Position numbers and translations under genes: made by a program
The notes under the pieces: generated by a model
What the model was told of the DNA's origin: nothing
Database searches by the model: none
The model's input: only the letters and a program-made list of their open reading frames with translations
Assembly (NCBI GenBank): GCA_900100095.1
Contig: FMTN01000028.1
Coordinates: 1 to 40,344 of the forward strand
From: Lachnospiraceae bacterium C10
GTDB lineage: Bacteria > Bacillota > Clostridia > Lachnospirales > Lachnospiraceae
DNA: 40,344 nt
Direction of reading: 5' to 3'
Part shown: positions 16,704-25,986 of the stretch, one piece after another
Layout of the letters: each line of letters begins with the position of its first letter
Numbering within the stretch: the stretch's first letter is position 1

Positions 16704-18032
16704 ATGGATCTTTTTGATTATATGAGACAACAGACCCAGGAGAAGGAATCTCCCCTGGCAGCGAGGATGCGTCCGACGACTCTGGATGAAGTGGTGGGAC
16801 AGCAGCATATTCTTCGCAAGGATAAGATGCTGTATCGGGCCATTCAGGCGGATCAGCTCAGTTCTGTTATTTTCTACGGGCCTCCGGGGACGGGGAAGAC
16901 GACACTGGCGAAGGTGATCGCGAATACGACAAAAGCGGAATTTACCCAGCTGAATGCCACGGTAGCCGGGAAGAAGGACATGGAAGAGGTTGTGTCAAAG
17001 GCCAAGGATAACCTTGGTATGTATGGGAAGAAGACCATCCTTTTCGTAGATGAGATTCACCGTTTTAACAAGGGGCAGCAGGATTATCTGCTGCCGTTTG
17101 TTGAGGATGGAACGATTACGTTGATCGGTGCCACGACGGAGAACCCGTATTTTGAAGTGAATGGGGCTCTGATTTCCCGTTCCATTGTTTTCGAATTGAA
17201 GCCTCTTACGGATGAGGATATTACATTCCTATTAAAGAGAGCGCTATCAGATGAAGAAAAGGGAATGGGAACCTATCATGCGACAATTGAGGATGCGGCT
17301 CTTGCATTTTTGGCAGACGCCGCCAACGGTGATGCGCGAAAGGCATTGAATGCCATAGAACTGGCAGTCCTTACCACCGATCCGTCCGAAGACGGCGTGA
17401 TTCACATTACACTGGAGGTGGCAAGCGAGTGCATCCAGAAGCGTGTACTCCGATACGATAAGAATGGAGATAATCATTATGATACCATCTCTGCTTTTAT
17501 CAAAAGTATGAGAGGAAGCGATCCGGATGCGGCAGTCTATTATCTGGCCAGAATGCTTTATGCGGGCGAGGATGTCCGTTTTATTGCAAGGCGGATTATG
17601 ATCTGTGCCTCTGAGGATGTGGGAAATGCAGATCCCATGGCCATGGTGGTGGCTGCGTCGGCAGCGGCAGAGGTGGAACGCGTGGGAATGCCGGAGAGTC
17701 AGATTATTTTATCCCAGGCGGCCACTTATGTGGCGACAGCGCCGAAAAGCAATGCGGCCTGTGAGGCGATTTTTGCTGCGAACCGCGTGGTTGAAAAGAC
17801 GCGGACAGACCCGATTCCGGTTCACCTGCAGGATGCGCATTATGCAGGTTCCGCCAAGCTGGGGCATGGCGTCGGATATCGGTATGCCCATGATTACAAG
17901 AACCATTATGTGAAACAGCAGTATCTGCCGGATTCCCTTGTGGGGCAGACGTTTTATCAGCCTTCCCATCAGGGATATGAGCAGAAGATTCGTGAGCATA
18001 TGGATAGGCTTCATAGAGAAGCGGAAGAATAA
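16704..18032 (+). CDS. rarA: Replication-associated recombination protein RarA (MgsA)
   Basis: 442 residues. A AAA+ ATPase related to clamp loaders that acts at stalled replication forks. Walker A GPPGTGKT near 53-60, Walker B LFVDEIHRFNKGQQDYLLP, sensor GATTENPYFEVNGALISRS, and the C-terminal MgsA tetramerisation part (RGSDPDAAVYYLARM, GNADPMA, GVGYRYAHDYKNH) are all seen. I take ATG 16704 because the protein then begins MDLFDYMRQQ, typical for the family; a TTG at 16665 lies within the hairpin region. The T7 tract directly touches the start codon, and the nearest GGGGTGG is about 10 nt upstream. Confidence 0.95.
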   Translation: MDLFDYMRQQTQEKESPLAARMRPTTLDEVVGQQHILRKDKMLYRAIQADQLSSVIFYGPPGTGKTTLAKVIANTTKAEFTQLNATVAGKKDMEEVVSKAKDNLGMYGKKTILFVDEIHRFNKGQQDYLLPFVEDGTITLIGATTENPYFEVNGALISRSIVFELKPLTDEDITFLLKRALSDEEKGMGTYHATIEDAALAFLADAANGDARKALNAIELAVLTTDPSEDGVIHITLEVASECIQKRVLRYDKNGDNHYDTISAFIKSMRGSDPDAAVYYLARMLYAGEDVRFIARRIMICASEDVGNADPMAMVVAASAAAEVERVGMPESQIILSQAATYVATAPKSNAACEAIFAANRVVEKTRTDPIPVHLQDAHYAGSAKLGHGVGYRYAHDYKNHYVKQQYLPDSLVGQTFYQPSHQGYEQKIREHMDRLHREAEE

Positions 18033-18111
18033 GACAGTGGTTTCAACGGTAGCAGGAATCTACCGATGGAATATATAGGAAAAAGAGAAAAGAACAAAAA
18101 GGAGATACACA

Positions 18112-19389
18112 ATGGCATCTTATCAGGAAATGAGCAAAGAAGAACTCCTAAAGGAAAAGGAAAGTCTGTTAAAGGCTTATGAGGAGTGGCAGAAGAGAGG
18201 CTTGACGCTGAATATGGCACGTGGTAAGCCATCAGCAGAGCAGTTAGACCTTGCGTACGGTCTTCTGAATGCAGTGAATGGCGATTCAATTCTGGATATG
18301 AATACAGAGATCGATACCCGTAACTATGGTGGTGTGGATGGAATCAAGCCGGCAAAAGAGCTGATTGCTTCCATGGTAGATGCAGACCCTGAGGATGTTA
18401 TTGTTTACGGTAACTCATCTTTGAATATGATGTTTGATACCATCGGACGTGCCATGATCAAGGGTATTTGCGGAAGCGAGCCATGGGGCGCGCAGAAGGG
18501 ACTGAAGTGGCTCTGCCCGGCACCTGGATATGACCGTCATTTCGGTGTAACCGAGTATTACGGATTTGAACTGATCACAATTCCGATGCATGAGGATGGA
18601 CCGGATATGGATATGGTAGAGGAGCTTGTTTCTTCCGATCCTTCCATCAAGGGAATCTGGTGTGTACCGAAATTCTCTAATCCACAGGGTTATGTATATT
18701 CCGACGAGACCGTACGTCGTTTTGCAAATCTTAAGCCGGCAGCAGAAGATTTCCGTATCTTCTGGGATAACGCTTATTGCGTACACTACCTTTATGATGA
18801 GATTAAGATTCCAAATCTTTTAGAAGAGGCAAGAAAGGCCGGCAATGAGGATCTGGTATTTGAATTCGTTTCCACATCCAAGGTCAGCCTTGCAGGTGGC
18901 GGAATTGCCGGACTGGTTACCTCCAAGAGAAACCGTGAGGATGCACTGAATACCTTACGCGTTCAGACCATTGGACACGACAAGGTAAACCAGCTCCGTC
19001 ATGCGGTATTCTTCGATAACGGTAAGAAAATTCCGGCACATATGAAGCGTCATGCAGCAATCCTGACTCCGAAGTTCGAGGCAGTTCTGTCTGCGTTGGA
19101 GCGTGATCTTGGCGGCAAGGACTGTGGCAGCTGGGTAAAGCCTCTGGGTGGATATTTCATTACCTTTACTACACTTCCGGGTTGTGCCACAAGAACCATC
19201 GAGCTGGCAAAGGAGGCCGGAATGACAATGACAGGTGCAGGAGCACCGTTCCCGTACGGCAAGGATCCGGAGGATTCCACCATCCGTATCGCTCCGTCCT
19301 ATCCGTCTCTTGCAGATATGAAGATGGCAGCAGATCTTTTCACCGTATGTGTACGCCTTGCAGCAGTAGAAAAGCTTCTTGAGGCATAA
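18112..19389 (+). CDS. Aspartate aminotransferase, subgroup Ic type
   Basis: 425 residues. PLP enzyme interconverting aspartate/2-oxoglutarate and oxaloacetate/glutamate. The N-terminal YEEWQKRGLTLNMARGKPS, CVPKFSNPQGYVYSDETV, the Asp-Asn-Ala-Tyr block FWDNAYCVHYLY and the PLP lysine in STSKVSLAGGGIAG are typical of the divergent Ic group with extended loops, distinct from the aminotransferase at 4777. AAAGGAG precedes the ATG. It is followed by proC after 13 nt, so both are likely one transcript linking aspartate/glutamate and proline metabolism. Confidence 0.9.
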   Translation: MASYQEMSKEELLKEKESLLKAYEEWQKRGLTLNMARGKPSAEQLDLAYGLLNAVNGDSILDMNTEIDTRNYGGVDGIKPAKELIASMVDADPEDVIVYGNSSLNMMFDTIGRAMIKGICGSEPWGAQKGLKWLCPAPGYDRHFGVTEYYGFELITIPMHEDGPDMDMVEELVSSDPSIKGIWCVPKFSNPQGYVYSDETVRRFANLKPAAEDFRIFWDNAYCVHYLYDEIKIPNLLEEARKAGNEDLVFEFVSTSKVSLAGGGIAGLVTSKRNREDALNTLRVQTIGHDKVNQLRHAVFFDNGKKIPAHMKRHAAILTPKFEAVLSALERDLGGKDCGSWVKPLGGYFITFTTLPGCATRTIELAKEAGMTMTGAGAPFPYGKDPEDSTIRIAPSYPSLADMKMAADLFTVCVRLAAVEKLLEA

Positions 19390-19402
19390 GAGGAGATAAA
19401 AG

Positions 19403-20209
19403 ATGGCAGAGTATAAGATTGGATTTGTCGGTGCCGGGAATATGGGATCTGCCATGATGCATGGCATCCTTGCAGCAGGCCTCTGTGAGAAGAGCGAGAT
19501 GATCGCCTCCTGCCACAGTGAGACGACAAAGGACCGTGTACAAAAGGACCTTGGAATTACAGTCAGCCTGGACAATCGGATGGCTTCTTCGGCAAAGGTT
19601 GTGTTTCTTGCAGTGAAACCATATCAGCTCATGGAAGTGGTGGATGAAATCAAAGAGGCAGTGACAGAGGATACGCTTCTTATTTCCATAGTGGCCGGTA
19701 AGACTTTGCAGCAGCTGGGAGAGCTTTTCGGTCAGGATGTGGCAATCATACGAAGCATGCCGAACACACCGGCCATGGTGGGTGAGGCAATGAGTGCTAT
19801 TTGCGCCAATGAAAAGGTCAGTGACAAGCAGCTGACAGAGGCGAAGGCTCTCTTTGAAAGCTTTGGTCAGGTGGAAGTGGTATCTGAGAATCTGATGGAC
19901 GTGGTGACAGGTGTATCCGGTTCGTCTCCGGCCTTCATCTACATGGTGATCGAAGCCATGGCGGATGCCGCAGTGCTGGAGGGAATGCAGCGTCCGGCAG
20001 CCTATAAATTTGCTTCGCAGGCAGTACTTGGAGCTGCGAAGATGGTACTTTCCACCGGTCAGCATCCGGGTGCATTAAAGGATGCGGTTACATCTCCGGG
20101 AGGAACGACCATTGCCGGAGTTGCCGCTTTGGAGGAACATGGCCTTCGTTCCACAATGATCGAAGGGGTTCGCGCAGCGGTAGAAAAGTCCCGTGATATG
20201 ACAAAGTAA
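19403..20209 (+). CDS. proC: Pyrroline-5-carboxylate reductase
   Basis: 268 residues, full length. Reduces 1-pyrroline-5-carboxylate to proline with NAD(P)H. The N-terminal Rossmann loop GFVGAGNMGSAM, IRSMPNTPAMVGEAM, and the family signature near the C-terminus (VTSPGGTTIAGVAALEEHGLR) are present, as is the helical dimerisation half with SGSSPAFIYM. GAGGAGA lies before the ATG. Last gene of a two-gene unit with the aspartate aminotransferase, ending at a terminator. Confidence 0.96.
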   Translation: MAEYKIGFVGAGNMGSAMMHGILAAGLCEKSEMIASCHSETTKDRVQKDLGITVSLDNRMASSAKVVFLAVKPYQLMEVVDEIKEAVTEDTLLISIVAGKTLQQLGELFGQDVAIIRSMPNTPAMVGEAMSAICANEKVSDKQLTEAKALFESFGQVEVVSENLMDVVTGVSGSSPAFIYMVIEAMADAAVLEGMQRPAAYKFASQAVLGAAKMVLSTGQHPGALKDAVTSPGGTTIAGVAALEEHGLRSTMIEGVRAAVEKSRDMTK

Positions 20210-20217
20210 CGTCTTAT

Positions 20218-20231
20218 CCGACTGAGATAAA
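20218..20231. repeat. Remnant of family A repeat arm
   Basis: CCGACTGAGATAAA matches the right arm of family A stem 1 exactly (14 of 14). The left arm and loop are reduced to CTTAT. It overlaps the start of the proC terminator stem. Confidence 0.5.
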
Positions 20232-20290
20232 AGAGGTACAAAAGCAAGCTGAAGGCAAAGTGGCCAAAGGTCTTGCGGTGTACCTCTTTT
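20229..20290 (+). terminator. Terminator after proC with a long structured loop
   Basis: Perfect 11-bp stem AAAAGAGGTAC (20229-20239) with GTACCTCTTTT (20280-20290). The 40-nt interior holds a second stem GCAAG/CTTGC (20244-20248, 20272-20276). The T-run is only four. Confidence 0.7.
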
Positions 20291-20343
20291 CGTTTGCGAA
20301 AACTTCCTGCATAGTGTAAAGTACTGTGGAGTATGAATCTTAA

Positions 20344-20360
20344 CAAAAGGGTACCTTTTG
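20344..20360. promoter_or_regulatory. Palindrome upstream of the CPBP gene
   Basis: CAAAAGG-GTA-CCTTTTG, perfect 7-bp arms, ends 9 nt before the ribosome site of the membrane protease gene. It could be an operator or a leader hairpin. No protein partner can be named. Confidence 0.45.
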
Positions 20361-20381
20361 TATAGAAACAGGAGAATCAAT

Positions 20382-21263
20382 ATGAAGCAAAAAAACAGTA
20401 AGATAAGACAGGTCGTAGGAGGATTTTTGCCGGTGGTGGCAGTGATGCTGCTGCAGGAGGGTGTTTCACTCGTTGGAGCAGAGCTCGCTTTCCTTTTGTC
20501 TGCGATGGAATTTAACGGTGGCGGAATTGAGGACTTTTTACATGAGCTTCAGAACCGGATCGGAAATGCGACATTCAATGCGACCCTGCTTTTGATCTAT
20601 TCGGTGCTTGGCGTTCTGATCTTCGGCTGGTGGTTTTATAAAAAGAAAAGTGAACTGTCCTGGAGAAGCATGAACTTACAGGGCTTTGACAAGCGGACAC
20701 TTGTTGTGGGAATCGTTCTTTTCGTTATGGGAAGTCAGGTGATGGCGGCCTTCATTACAAGGGCGCTTGGCATTGTATTCCCGGAATGGATGGTGGTATA
20801 TGAGCAGCTGATGAAGACCTCTGGGTTTGCTGCGGAGAATCCGTCCGTGAGTCTTCTTGTTATTACGATACTTTACGGGTGCATCCTGGGACCGGTTACG
20901 GAGGAACTTGTTTTCCGCGGACTGTCTCTTGGATATATGAAAAAGTCCGGCACCTTTTTCACAGCCAATCTGGTGCAGGCATTGCTGTTTGCAGGTTTTC
21001 ATCTGAATATGATGCAGGCCAGCTACGCTTTTTTACTTGGTCTTGTGCTTGGACTTGTCGCTTACCGGACAGGAAGTGTTATGTTGACGATCCTGCTTCA
21101 TATGGCATTCAACACCTCTTCTCTGATTTTTGGAGGTCTGTTCGATGCTTCTACAAGGCAGGGTCCGATGCTGTCAGCGGTTATTCTGATCGTAGCAATG
21201 ATGTGTGTCTACGTTAGTATTCCAATGCTGATCACATCAAAGCCGATTGCAAGAGAAAAATAA
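20382..21263 (+). CDS. CPBP-family intramembrane glutamic protease
   Basis: 293 residues, about eight membrane spans. The ABI/CPBP motifs are present: EELVFRG (GPVTEELVFRGLSLGY), FAGFHLN and HMAFNTSS, which form the intramembrane Glu/His active site. Family members are related to Rce1 and include bacteriocin-immunity and peptide-processing proteins; no substrate can be inferred here. ATG 20382 has AGGAGA 6 nt before it; the in-frame TTG at 20358 lacks such a site. dnaE starts 16 nt downstream and has no promoter of its own in the gap, so the two are probably co-transcribed. Confidence 0.88.
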   Translation: MKQKNSKIRQVVGGFLPVVAVMLLQEGVSLVGAELAFLLSAMEFNGGGIEDFLHELQNRIGNATFNATLLLIYSVLGVLIFGWWFYKKKSELSWRSMNLQGFDKRTLVVGIVLFVMGSQVMAAFITRALGIVFPEWMVVYEQLMKTSGFAAENPSVSLLVITILYGCILGPVTEELVFRGLSLGYMKKSGTFFTANLVQALLFAGFHLNMMQASYAFLLGLVLGLVAYRTGSVMLTILLHMAFNTSSLIFGGLFDASTRQGPMLSAVILIVAMMCVYVSIPMLITSKPIAREK

Positions 21264-21279
21264 ATGAGGAGAAGAATCT

Positions 21280-24200
21280 ATGGCGTTTGTACATCTTCAT
21301 ACGCATACCCAATACAGTATTCTTGACAGTTCCAATAAGATTGACAGCTATATTGACCGGGTAAAAGAACTTGGCATGAATGCAGCGGCGATTACCGATC
21401 ACGGAAATATGTACGGTGTGATCGAATTTTATCAGAAGGCAAAGAAGGCCGGAATCCGACCGGTCATCGGCTGTGAGGTCTATGTGGCACCGGGTTCCAG
21501 ATTTGAAAAGAACAGCGCCCGTGGTGAGATCAAGTATTACCACCTTGTGCTTTTATGTGAAAATCTGACGGGATATAGAAATCTGATGAAGCTTGTGTCC
21601 ATTGGTAATATGGAAGGATTCTATTCCAAACCGCGTGTGGACAGGGAGTGTCTGCAGAAATATCATGAAGGTTTAATTGCTCTGTCTGCCTGCCTGGCAG
21701 GTGAGGTATCCCGTGCTGCCAACCAATCCTATGAGAAGGCGAAGGAAGTGGCTCTGGAGCATCTGGCGATTTTCGGTGAGGGGAATTATTTCCTTGAGAT
21801 GCAGGACCATATGGATGGAAGTGTGCAGCAGCAGAAGACGAATCAGACGGTGCTTCGTCTGCATCAGGATACGGGAATTCCGATGGTGGTGACCAACGAC
21901 TGTCACTACACCAGACCGGAAGATGCCAAGGCGCATGACGTCCTTCTCTGCATGCAGGATAACAAGACGGTGGACGATGTGGACCGTATCCGCTACGACG
22001 GCGGTCAGTATTACGTGAAGAGCGAAGAGGAGATGCGTCGACTGTTCCCCTATGCGGCGGAAGCGATTGAGAACACCCAGGCAATTGCCGATCGCTGTGA
22101 TGTTACATTTACATTTAATGAATATAAGAAACCTCAGTACAGCCTGCCGGAAGGACATGAGAATCAGAGCCCGAAGGAGTTTTTGACGGAGCTGATTAAA
22201 GAAGGCTTTCAAAGGCGCTACGGGGAGAATGAACATTATAATGATGCACAGCGGAAGCAGATCTGGCAGGAGGCGATGGACGAACTTCGGATCATTGATG
22301 AGAAGGGATTCGTCGAGTACATTCTCATTGTCTGGGATTACATCAACTGGGCCAACACCCACAACTGCAAGACAGGCCCGGGAAGAGGGTCTGCGGCCGG
22401 AAGCAGGGTCTGCTACTGCATCGGTATTACCGATGTGGATCCGGTACGGTATAATCTGCTCTTTGAGCGATTCCTTAATCCGGAGAGAGTTTCCATGCCT
22501 GATATCGACGTGGATTTCGAGGATTCCCAGAGACTGCGCGTCATCAATGACTACATTTTCCAGAAGTACGGAAGAGACTGTGTGTCGCAGATTACAACCT
22601 TCCAGAATATGAAGGCAAAAGCCGTGCTTAAGGACGTGGGACGTGCCCTTGGAATTCCGTTTCAGGAGACCAATCGCGTCAGCAAGATGATTCCGAATGA
22701 ATTGAATATCACATTAAAGGATGCTTTAAAAAAGAACCCGGAACTTAGAGCCTACGCAGAAGAGAGCGCAGAGCATAAGATGTGGTTTGACTATGCCATG
22801 GAGCTTGAGGGAATTCCAAAGGCGACGGGTGTGCATGCAGCCGGTGTGGTAATCTATCCGGGACGGGCGGATGAATGTATGCCGCAGGGACGTGCCAAAG
22901 ACGGAACTCCGGCCTGTGAATATAATATGATTCAGCTGGAACAGCTGGGCTATCTTAAGATGGACTTTCTGGGACTTCGCACGCTCACGGTGGTAAAGGA
23001 TGCTGTGGCCAATGTTAAGAAGACAAGAGGCATTGAGCTTGATATGGATCATATGGACTATGATGATCCAAAAACACTGGAGTTCATCGGAAGCGGTAAA
23101 ACAAGCGGTGTTTTCCAGCTGGAGTCTGCGGGAATGCAGTCCTTCATGAAGGAGTTGCGCCCATCCGGTTTTGAGGATATTATAGCGGGCATTTCTCTTT
23201 ACCGACCGGGTCCGATGGAATTCATTCCATCCTACATCAAGGGAAAGGATGATCCGGAGCATGTGGTCTATAAGTGTAAAGCCCTTGAGCCGATTCTGAA
23301 AGATACCTACGGTTGTATTGTCTACCAGGAGCAGGTTATGCAGATTGTACAGCAACTGGCAGGATATTCTCTTGGACAGGCGGATATCATGCGACGCGCC
23401 ATGAGTAAAAAGCATCAGGATGAAATTGATGCCGGCCGTCACACCTTTGTCTACGGTAACGCAGATGAAGTGAAGGAGGGCGAGGATGGCTATGTTCCGG
23501 GCTGTATCCGGAACGGAATCTGTGACACCCCGGAGGAGTCGGAGCGTGTTGCCAATGAGATCTATGATTCCATGCTGGACTTTGCAAAATATGCATTTAA
23601 TAAATCCCATGCGGCCAGCTATGCGGTGCTTTCCATGCAGACCGCCTATCTGAAGCTTTATTATCCGCAGGAATTCTTTGCGGCGCTTCTGACCTCTGTC
23701 ATTGACGCCTCCGGAAAGCTGGCGGAATACCTTGGAGTGTGCCGCTCTATGGGAATTGAGGTTCTGCCGCCGGATGTCAGTGCCGGAACGGGTGAATTCT
23801 CGGTCTATGAAGGTAAGATCAAGTACGGAATGTACGCTGTGAAAGGTGTGGGACCGGTTCTGATCGACGGACTGGTACAGGAGAGGGAGCGAAACGGAGC
23901 CTATACCTCCTTCCAGAATTTCCTGGAACGTACTATGCCGCTTGGTGTCAATAAAAGAGCGGTTGAGAATCTGATCAAGGCAGGTGCCCTGGATTGCTTC
24001 GGTGCCAACCGCAGACAGATGGTCTATGGCTTTCCGGCCATTATGGACGATATTGCAGCAGATCAGAAGAATTCTCTGACGGGACAGATGAGCCTGTTTG
24101 ACCTGGTGGATGAGGAGGAAAAACGGCAGTATGAGGCCAAGCTTCCGGAGGTGGAGGAGTTCCCGAGAGATGTGCTCCTCTCCTTTGAAAAAGAGGTCCT

Positions 24201-24822
24201 TGGTATCTACGTCAGCGGACATCCTCTTGAGGATTCCCTTCCTCTTTTGAAAAAGAATGCCACATTAAAGACGAACGAATTCCTTTGGGATGAAGAGAAG
24301 CAGAAAACACAGGTGATGGAGAATCAAAGAGGCGTAATCGGCGGCATTCTGCTTGCGAAGACGATCAAGTTTACCAAGTCGGGAGCAGCCATGGCCTTTT
24401 TGACCATAGAAGATCTCTACGGCAGTGTGGAAGTCATTCTTTTTCCAAAAGTCTTCGAGCGCTACCGGGATATTCTGCAGGAGGACAGCAAGCTTCTGAT
24501 CGAAGGCCATGCTTCTGTGGAAGAGGATAAGGATGCGAAACTGATTGCGGATGATCTGCTTCCTTTTGATGCAATCACATCCGAGGTATGGCTTCGTTTT
24601 TCGAATATGGAGGCCTATGAGGAAAAGAAGGCGCAGGTGGAGGAAATCATCCGTCACAGTGACGGAATGGATACGATGACCATCTACCTCGAAGATCGTA
24701 AGGCAATTCGTCGTATGGGAGCGCAGTTTAGCTTTCAGGCGGATTGTAACATATTAAAAATGTTGCAAAATCTCGTGGGAGAAAAGAATGTTTCTGTTGT
24801 GCCTGGAACATGGCGCAGATGA
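21280..24822 (+). CDS. dnaE: DNA polymerase III alpha subunit DnaE
   Basis: 1180 residues, normal size. Replicative polymerase of the C family; Clostridia usually have both PolC and DnaE. N-terminal PHP domain (HLHTHTQYSILD, ITDHGNMYG), GPGRGSAAG finger motif near 367-375, catalytic aspartates in PDIDVDFED and the third in LKMDFLGLRT, tandem helix-hairpin-helix about 860-950, and a C-terminal OB domain (about 1000-1090). No exonuclease domain, as expected for DnaE. A GGAGAAG site precedes the ATG. It lies behind the CPBP gene and ahead of pfkA. Confidence 0.97.
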   Translation: MAFVHLHTHTQYSILDSSNKIDSYIDRVKELGMNAAAITDHGNMYGVIEFYQKAKKAGIRPVIGCEVYVAPGSRFEKNSARGEIKYYHLVLLCENLTGYRNLMKLVSIGNMEGFYSKPRVDRECLQKYHEGLIALSACLAGEVSRAANQSYEKAKEVALEHLAIFGEGNYFLEMQDHMDGSVQQQKTNQTVLRLHQDTGIPMVVTNDCHYTRPEDAKAHDVLLCMQDNKTVDDVDRIRYDGGQYYVKSEEEMRRLFPYAAEAIENTQAIADRCDVTFTFNEYKKPQYSLPEGHENQSPKEFLTELIKEGFQRRYGENEHYNDAQRKQIWQEAMDELRIIDEKGFVEYILIVWDYINWANTHNCKTGPGRGSAAGSRVCYCIGITDVDPVRYNLLFERFLNPERVSMPDIDVDFEDSQRLRVINDYIFQKYGRDCVSQITTFQNMKAKAVLKDVGRALGIPFQETNRVSKMIPNELNITLKDALKKNPELRAYAEESAEHKMWFDYAMELEGIPKATGVHAAGVVIYPGRADECMPQGRAKDGTPACEYNMIQLEQLGYLKMDFLGLRTLTVVKDAVANVKKTRGIELDMDHMDYDDPKTLEFIGSGKTSGVFQLESAGMQSFMKELRPSGFEDIIAGISLYRPGPMEFIPSYIKGKDDPEHVVYKCKALEPILKDTYGCIVYQEQVMQIVQQLAGYSLGQADIMRRAMSKKHQDEIDAGRHTFVYGNADEVKEGEDGYVPGCIRNGICDTPEESERVANEIYDSMLDFAKYAFNKSHAASYAVLSMQTAYLKLYYPQEFFAALLTSVIDASGKLAEYLGVCRSMGIEVLPPDVSAGTGEFSVYEGKIKYGMYAVKGVGPVLIDGLVQERERNGAYTSFQNFLERTMPLGVNKRAVENLIKAGALDCFGANRRQMVYGFPAIMDDIAADQKNSLTGQMSLFDLVDEEEKRQYEAKLPEVEEFPRDVLLSFEKEVLGIYVSGHPLEDSLPLLKKNATLKTNEFLWDEEKQKTQVMENQRGVIGGILLAKTIKFTKSGAAMAFLTIEDLYGSVEVILFPKVFERYRDILQEDSKLLIEGHASVEEDKDAKLIADDLLPFDAITSEVWLRFSNMEAYEEKKAQVEEIIRHSDGMDTMTIYLEDRKAIRRMGAQFSFQADCNILKMLQNLVGEKNVSVVPGTWRR

Positions 24823-24902
24823 GAAAAAATGATTGAATAATCCATGTAAAAGTATTAAAATGTCTTGGATTGAGAGTTATAACAAACGGAGGAATATAAA
24901 AT

Positions 24903-25904
24903 ATGGCTAAGGAAGTTAACACAATTGGTGTCCTGACCAGTGGTGGTGATGCGCCGGGAATGAATGCAGCCGTACGTGCGGTTGTTCGTCAGGCAATTGC
25001 AAGAGGCAAGAAAGTAAAGGGAATCAGACGTGGATATGCAGGTCTTCTGAACGAGGAGATTTTTGACATGGATACACATTCTGTATCCGATATCATCTCC
25101 CGTGGTGGTACAATCTTACAGACAGCTCGTTGCCTTGAGTTCAAGGAGTTTGAGTATCAGCAGAAGGGTGCTGAGATCTGTAAGAAGCACGGTATTGACG
25201 GACTTGTTGTTATCGGCGGAGACGGATCCTTCCAGGGTGCGCAGAAGCTTGCAGCATTAGGCATCAATACAATCGGACTTCCTGGAACCATTGATCTGGA
25301 TATTGCATGTACCGAGTACACCATCGGTTTCGATACAGCTGTTAACACAGCAATGGAGGCAATTGATAAGGTTCGTGATACTTCTACATCACATGAGCGT
25401 TGCTCCATCATCGAGGTAATGGGACGTGGTGCCGGTTATATTGCACTCTGGTGTGGTATTGCAAACGGTGCTGAGGATGTTCTTCTTCCTGAGCTTTATG
25501 ACTATGATGAGCAGACACTTGTCAGCCACATCATTGAGGGTCGTAAGCGCGGTAAGCAGCATCATATCATCATCAATGCCGAGGGAATCGGACATTCTGC
25601 TTCCATGGCTAAGAGAATCGAAGCTGCAACAGGTATTGAGACCCGTGCAACGATCTTAGGACATATGCAGCGTGGTGGTAACCCGACAGCGAAGGATCGT
25701 GTATACGCATCTACCATGGGTTGTCTGGCTGTAGACCTTCTTTGCAAGGGTGCAAGCAACCGTGTCGTAGGTTACAGACATGGTGAGTTCGTTGATTTCG
25801 ATATCGACGAGGCACTTGCAATGCAGAAGGGTCTTGATGAATATCAGGTAGAGATTTGTCAGGCTCTTGGTAATGCAGATTATAAGCTGCCTGCACTGCA
25901 GTAA
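24903..25904 (+). CDS. pfkA: ATP-dependent 6-phosphofructokinase
   Basis: 333 residues. Phosphorylates fructose 6-phosphate in glycolysis. TSGGDAPGMNAAVRAVVR binds ATP, GGDGSFQGA keeps the glycine typical of ATP (not pyrophosphate) users, and the catalytic block reads GTIDLDIACTEYTIGFDTA. Usually this is GTIDND; the Leu in place of Asn is next to, not one of, the catalytic aspartates. VMGRGAGYIAL and HMQRGG complete the site. ACGGAGG precedes the ATG. Codon usage is noticeably biased (GGT, CGT), as in highly expressed genes. Expressed ahead of its own terminator. Confidence 0.95.
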   Translation: MAKEVNTIGVLTSGGDAPGMNAAVRAVVRQAIARGKKVKGIRRGYAGLLNEEIFDMDTHSVSDIISRGGTILQTARCLEFKEFEYQQKGAEICKKHGIDGLVVIGGDGSFQGAQKLAALGINTIGLPGTIDLDIACTEYTIGFDTAVNTAMEAIDKVRDTSTSHERCSIIEVMGRGAGYIALWCGIANGAEDVLLPELYDYDEQTLVSHIIEGRKRGKQHHIIINAEGIGHSASMAKRIEAATGIETRATILGHMQRGGNPTAKDRVYASTMGCLAVDLLCKGASNRVVGYRHGEFVDFDIDEALAMQKGLDEYQVEICQALGNADYKLPALQ

Positions 25905-25932
25905 TGATGTGATGGATTGAACAAGAGATTGG

Positions 25933-25963
25933 AAGCCGTTTTCGACAGGGAAGCGGCTTTCTT
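25933..25963 (+). terminator. Terminator after pfkA
   Basis: AAGCCG (25933-25938) with CGGCTT (25954-25959), extended inward after a mismatch by TTTC/GGGA, followed by the T-rich TTTCTTT. A moderate hairpin. Confidence 0.65.
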
Positions 25964-25986
25964 TATGCCCATTGGCAGGAGAGATT

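Noticed and set aside
22726-24222. Long open frame (498 codons) on the minus strand
   Set aside because: It is antisense within dnaE, which is unambiguous by motifs; there is no ribosome site or recognisable protein, and such frames arise from third-position bias.
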